From contig DQSP01000069.1 of NCBI GenBank assembly GCA_015663215.1, positions 1 through 11,385 of the forward strand: DNA of 11,385 nt. The letters are read 5' to 3'. Shown piece by piece: positions 8,243-11,385 of the stretch; within the stretch, counting starts at the first letter, position 1; each line of letters starts with the position of its first letter. The notes below the pieces were generated by a model, which had not been told where the DNA came from, ran no database searches, and saw nothing but the letters and a program-made list of their open reading frames with translations. This DNA comes from Sulfurimonas sp. GTDB taxonomy: Bacteria > Campylobacterota > Campylobacteria > Campylobacterales > Sulfurimonadaceae. Made by a program: the position numbers and the translations under genes.

Positions 8243-9119
8243 ATGCTTTTTCTAACTCTTTAGTTTTCTCGCCAATAAGCTCAACAACTTCAAAGTTTTC
8301 TACATCTGCTAAAAGTGCTAAAGTCAACTTATGATTTAAGTCATGACTTCCTGCCATAGCTTCATAGTTTCCTATAAAGTTCATGCCAATAAGGCACATG
8401 TCTCCAATAGCATCAAGAATTTTATGACGAACAAACTCATCTTTATAACGCAATCCTTCAGGATTTAAAATCTTTTTTTCATCTAAGACAATAGCATTTT
8501 CTAAAGAACCACCAAGAGCTAAACCTTTTGAGCGAAGATACTGCACTTCATGTAAAAAGCCAAAAGTTCTTGCTCGTGAAATTTCTTTTTTATAGGACTC
8601 TTTTGTAAACTTTAAAACATAATCTTGCGTTTTAATCGCAGGATGTGGAAATTTAATCGTAAAGTCATACTGTAAGTCATCTGAAGGAGAAAGTTTTACA
8701 TACTTTTCACCCTCTTGGATTATGACATCTTTTTTTATACGCATAATTTTTTTAGGTACGTCTTGCTGTACAATCTCTGCTTCATCAAGAAGTATGCAGT
8801 AACTTGCACTACTACCATCCATTACAGGAACTTCATCACCATCAATCACAACGCGAAGATTATCTATTCCATAAGCATACACAGCTGAAAGTAGGTGCTC
8901 TATTGTAGAGATAAGGTGCCCATCTTTTCCTATAACTGTTGCCATCTTTGTATCTACAACACTTTGAGGTGTCAAGGGAATAGAGACATCCACATCTGAG
9001 CGATAAAAGACTATACCAGAGTTTGATTCCAATGGCTCTAAACGCAGCTTAACAGGAGAACCTTTATGCAGTCCTATTCCAACAAGTTCAACACTCTTTT
9101 TTATAGTAGTTTGATACAT
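8235..9119 (-). CDS. lpxC: UDP-3-O-acyl-N-acetylglucosamine deacetylase
   Basis: Zinc-dependent cytoplasmic enzyme that removes acetate from UDP-3-O-acyl-GlcNAc, the committed step of lipid A synthesis, so the host has a Gram-negative envelope. The 294 residues are near the family length of about 300. Visible catalytic and metal motifs are STIEHLLSA at 71-79 (Glu74, His75), RARTFGF at 182-188, and [10 protein letters not shown] at 231-240 with His232 and Asp236 as further zinc ligands and Asp240. GSHDLNHKL at 257-265 carries His259, equivalent to E. coli His265. The ATG has a strong AAGGGAG Shine-Dalgarno (9126-9132), 6 nt upstream and spanning the stop codon of the M23 peptidase gene. The 3' end overlaps the tsaB-like gene by 8 nt. 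No other lipid A gene is in the window. Confidence 0.97.
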   Translation of the reverse strand: MYQTTIKKSVELVGIGLHKGSPVKLRLEPLESNSGIVFYRSDVDVSIPLTPQSVVDTKMATVIGKDGHLISTIEHLLSAVYAYGIDNLRVVIDGDEVPVMDGSSASYCILLDEAEIVQQDVPKKIMRIKKDVIIQEGEKYVKLSPSDDLQYDFTIKFPHPAIKTQDYVLKFTKESYKKEISRARTFGFLHEVQYLRSKGLALGGSLENAIVLDEKKILNPEGLRYKDEFVRHKILDAIGDMCLIGMNFIGNYEAMAGSHDLNHKLTLALLADVENFEVVELIGEKTKELEKAYA

Positions 9120-9130
9120 TATTTTCTCCC

Positions 9131-10495
9131 TTAGTTTCTATCTATAATCTTTTTAGCACTCTTGATAACATCATGAATATTTAACTTTATCCACTGCTTA
9201 TCCATCCACTCTTGAGGACGAACTTCTATACCTTGGACTAAAACGCCAAAGTGTAAATGGTCGCCCATAGCATAACCACTTTTACCCGTATTTGCAATCA
9301 CTTCTTTTTTTGTTACTGTGTCTCCACTGTTTATTTTTATGCTTGAACAGTGTCCATAAAGTGTATAAAGCCCTAAGCCATGATGAATCATAGGCATATT
9401 TCCATAAAGACCATTGTAGTCACTAAAAACAACTTCTCCACCATTTTGTGGTTTGATACTTGCCATCGCATTAGAAGCTAAATCTAAACCTAAATGATAC
9501 GACTCACTTATATATTCACCGCCATATGAGTACTTTCTATGATCACCAAATGTTGCTACAACTTGTGCATTTTTAAGTGGATACATTTTATTTATCTTAA
9601 AGCTGCTTATCTTTTTATCTTCTACTTTAGATGAAAGTTCATGTATAAGTGCTTCATTTATTGCTCGTACATCTTCGTTAATTATCTTAAACTGTTCTAA
9701 TGAATTTTCAACACCTTGTGTCTCTATAAACTCTTCTGCTAAGTCTGCAATCTTGCCTTTTAAAAATCTATCACTCAGTTTCATGTGCGAAACTTTATAA
9801 TTTTTCTGCTTTAAGTATAGAGGGATGTATGCTTTGGCAACATTCCCTGCTTTATCTTTCGCCACAACTGTTGCTTTAAAGTTGCTATCTACAACAGGCC
9901 AAGCTAAAAGTGAGATAAAGTAACCCTCTTTATAAAAAGGCTGTGCAATAAAGTGTTTGTCATTATTACCCTCAATATAGAGTGTATCAAGGTTCTCATC
10001 TTCTACTTTAAATATAACGAGGGCTGAACCACCACGAGAAATTTTATAAGAGTTACTTACTATACTTACACGTGGTCTTTTTTTGTCTATCTTAAATGTA
10101 AACACTTGTTTTACTGCATTTCCATTTAAAAAGTTCCATTTACTCACATCATTTGCTTGGACAATAATTTGAATCTCTTTATCTTTCATGCCATATGTAC
10201 TTCTTGGTGGTTCTACTTCAAGGTTTAAAAGTTGTTCTGGATTTATCAACTGTTCATACTGTAGTGTTTTTTCTTGTGTTTCACTTTTTATAGTTATTTT
10301 ATATGACTTTACTCCACTCTCATCTGCTATCTTTATATGCAATGCTTTTTTTAAGTTCCAATAACCGCTCTCTTGCATTGTAACAACTGGAGCATTACGC
10401 TCAAACATTGAGGAGAAGTATATAAACAGTCCCCCTGCTACGACTAAAGACATTATAAATAGTGTACCGATTGAAGAGTTGTTTTTTTTTCTCAA
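9131..10495 (-). CDS. Membrane-anchored M23 (LytM-type) peptidoglycan peptidase
   Basis: A 454-residue predicted cell-wall endopeptidase facing the periplasm. Basic residues (RKK) precede one hydrophobic segment at about 9-30, giving an N-in signal anchor. Residues 35-230 look like two beta-rich Ig-like modules; the second ends in [16 protein letters not shown] helical charged segment (240-300) links to the M23 domain (305-432). All expected zinc and catalytic residues are visible: HLGLD with His334 and Asp338, LYGHC with His382 and DHLHFG with His413 and His415. Related Campylobacter and Helicobacter M23 enzymes trim cross-linked peptides and affect helical cell shape; that role here is inference. 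The start is TTG, two bases after the upstream stop, supported by AAGGAA 8 nt upstream. The next in-frame Met (residue 15) would cut the anchor. lpxC follows 11 nt downstream. Confidence 0.92.
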   Translation of the reverse strand: MRKKNNSSIGTLFIMSLVVAGGLFIYFSSMFERNAPVVTMQESGYWNLKKALHIKIADESGVKSYKITIKSETQEKTLQYEQLINPEQLLNLEVEPPRSTYGMKDKEIQIIVQANDVSKWNFLNGNAVKQVFTFKIDKKRPRVSIVSNSYKISRGGSALVIFKVEDENLDTLYIEGNNDKHFIAQPFYKEGYFISLLAWPVVDSNFKATVVAKDKAGNVAKAYIPLYLKQKNYKVSHMKLSDRFLKGKIADLAEEFIETQGVENSLEQFKIINEDVRAINEALIHELSSKVEDKKISSFKINKMYPLKNAQVVATFGDHRKYSYGGEYISESYHLGLDLASNAMASIKPQNGGEVVFSDYNGLYGNMPMIHHGLGLYTLYGHCSSIKINSGDTVTKKEVIANTGKSGYAMGDHLHFGVLVQGIEVRPQEWMDKQWIKLNIHDVIKSAKKIIDRN

Positions 10496-10497
10496 AA

Positions 10498-11160
10498 TTA
10501 TATTTCCTTGATTATTTTATTATTTTCATCACTTTTGAGTAGTGTGACTTTTTCTACATGTACTATGGTTAAAAATTCTTTTATGATCGTGTATGCATCC
10601 ATTAGTTCACTGTTTGAACTTTTCAAATCATCATCACATATACTTACATATGCATGCGAAGCATCATCTTTAAGAACAAGACTTCTTAAAAGTCTCTCTT
10701 TTAGACGCATATAAGACAAAGGCACTCTCAAGAGTAAAAAATCATGACATAGTTTTTTTTGAGCACCAAGCTCTAGCAATGTACTTACTAAAGCAAAAAT
10801 TGTGCCATCACAATCACTACTTAAAAAGTTATCATAACGGCTCAACAGCCCTCCATACAGGGCTGTCGCCATCTTTTGGTTTATTTTAATCCCATTTTCT
10901 TTAAAAAATTTATAAAGTTCTAAAGTATCTGTATTTACTTCTATTATGTATTGTGCGGTTGATGGTTGATTTTCACGACATTTATCATACCATGGTAAAA
11001 AAGAAAGTTTTGTATTTAAAGGTTCTAAATTTTGTAAAGAAACTTTTTTATGAAAAGTAAGTATACAAGAGTACAGTGCACTTGCATTAGCAAATGAAGC
11101 AGTACTTGTTACTATTAAAATATGTTGCGTATTTTTAATTTCTTCTATATCAATTTTCAT
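10498..11160 (-). CDS. Degenerate, shortened DHH/NrnA-like protein (hypothetical)
   Basis: A 220-residue protein without an obvious signal peptide. By eye it follows the layout of DHH phosphoesterases of the NrnA (oligoribonuclease/pAp phosphatase) type. ILIVTSTASFANASALYS (14-31) aligns with the ILIVTHxNPDGDAxGSAL first motif. FLPWYDKCRENQPSTAQYII (54-73) resembles the FLPG..I....P..yDlvI region, and KMATALYGGLLSRYDNF (96-112), followed by a Leu-rich helix ending ELGA (130-133), resembles the AtxLYtGIxsDTgxF block. Every expected metal ligand is replaced (His, Asp, Asp become Ser, Phe, Asn in motif I; Asp becomes Arg in the last block). The stretch that should carry DHH is missing, and the C-terminus is short. 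It is therefore probably non-enzymatic if the relationship is right. It ends 2 nt before the M23 gene, suggesting co-expression. Remote homology is inference. Confidence 0.5.
   Translation of the reverse strand: MKIDIEEIKNTQHILIVTSTASFANASALYSCILTFHKKVSLQNLEPLNTKLSFLPWYDKCRENQPSTAQYIIEVNTDTLELYKFFKENGIKINQKMATALYGGLLSRYDNFLSSDCDGTIFALVSTLLELGAQKKLCHDFLLLRVPLSYMRLKERLLRSLVLKDDASHAYVSICDDDLKSSNSELMDAYTIIKEFLTIVHVEKVTLLKSDENNKIIKEI
10504..10509 (-). promoter_or_regulatory. Ribosome binding site supporting the TTG start of the M23 peptidase gene
   Basis: AAGGAA on the minus strand lies 8 nt before the TTG start and within the last sense codons of the DHH-like gene (ATC AAG GAA ATA TAA). Its spacing and strength decide for the TTG start, and its position implies translational coupling across the junction. 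Confidence 0.75.
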
Positions 11161-11187
11161 ATTTCTTTTTTACTCATTATATACTGT

Positions 11188-11385
11188 TTAACTTATTTTT
11201 ACTCTATACTTCTCATTAATATCTACTATAAAAGCTTGTGTAAACATTCCTATTTTTTCTGCATCATGATGCTCTTCATCATAATGGTACTCAATAAATC
11301 CAAAAAAGTCTTCGGGTGTTATAGAGTACTCTATTAACTTATTTACACCCTCTTCGATATTACTATCAAAAAAAAGTGTAGCTAT
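11188..11385 (-). CDS. Unrecognised protein, C-terminal 65 residues (runs off right edge)
   Basis: The frame is open from the window edge to a TAA stop, giving 65 residues that look like real coding sequence: mixed hydrophobic and charged, with Campylobacterota-like AT-rich codons. The segment contains ITPEDFFGFIEYHYDEEHHD, strongly acidic and with three His residues, followed by AFIVDINEKYRVKIS. The last strand-like pattern suggests the end of an alpha/beta or beta domain. I do not recognise a family and assign no function. It is on the same strand as all other genes and ends 27 nt before the DHH-like gene, so it is probably the preceding member of the same transcription unit. Its start and most of its length are outside the window. 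Confidence 0.65.
   Translation of the reverse strand: MATLFFDSNIEEGVNKLIEYSITPEDFFGFIEYHYDEEHHDAEKIGMFTQAFIVDINEKYRVKIS

Noticed and set aside
11176-11181. TATAAT on the minus strand, 15 nt before the start codon of the DHH-like gene
   Set aside because: It could be a -10 box, but no -35 or extended -10 element is seen and the leader would be only about 8 nt. TATAAT is expected by chance in AT-rich DNA.
11122-11337. Plus-strand open frame of 71 codons near the right edge, hydrophobic
   Set aside because: The minus strand over the same region encodes two adjoining frames with proper stop and start spacing. The hydrophobic look comes from AT-rich antisense sequence.
1-11385. CRISPR arrays, tRNA or rRNA genes, insertion sequences, prophage or toxin-antitoxin modules
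   Set aside because: The window is filled by tightly packed housekeeping genes, and no spaced repeats, cloverleaf, transposase motif or terminal inverted repeats were seen by eye.

Overview
The window is an AT-rich chromosomal segment from a member of the Campylobacterota (epsilonproteobacteria). A free-living Sulfurimonas-like lineage is most likely; the genus is inferred from protein style and gene content and is not proven. Every supported gene lies on the minus strand, so transcription runs from the right edge to the left. The core order lpxC - tsaB-like - thrB - ylxR - infB - rbfA - rimP matches, as I recall it, the arrangement in Campylobacter and Helicobacter, with an M23 peptidase upstream of lpxC as in Campylobacter.

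Right to left: (1) the C-terminal end of an unrecognised acidic protein, cut by the window edge; (2) a 220-aa protein resembling a shortened, catalytically degenerate DHH/NrnA-type phosphoesterase; (3) a membrane-anchored M23 (LytM) peptidoglycan peptidase; (4) LpxC, the committed step of lipid A synthesis; (5) a short TsaB-like protein of the t6A tRNA modification system; (6) homoserine kinase ThrB; (7) a translation block of YlxR, IF-2, RbfA and RimP; (8) RibD (riboflavin), UbiE/MenG (menaquinone) and XseA (exonuclease VII large subunit); (9) the N-terminal part of an FmdE-like protein, cut by the left edge.

The genes are packed like one long operon. Most junctions are overlaps of 4 to 11 nt, direct abutments or gaps of at most 11 nt. 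The two largest gaps are 31 nt (thrB/ylxR) and 27 nt (right-edge gene/DHH-like gene). No gap approaches 300 bases. I see no convincing intrinsic terminator, tRNA, rRNA, CRISPR array, insertion sequence or attachment site. Several ribosome binding sites sit inside the 3' end of the upstream gene, and two genes (thrB and the M23 peptidase) start with TTG supported by a good Shine-Dalgarno sequence.

Most of the window is ordinary housekeeping. The parts worth a second look are the degenerate DHH-like protein, the minimal TsaB-like protein beside thrB, the two Ig-like modules of the M23 peptidase, a lineage-type insertion in RibD, and the two edge-truncated genes. I found no clear evidence of a new multi-gene system.
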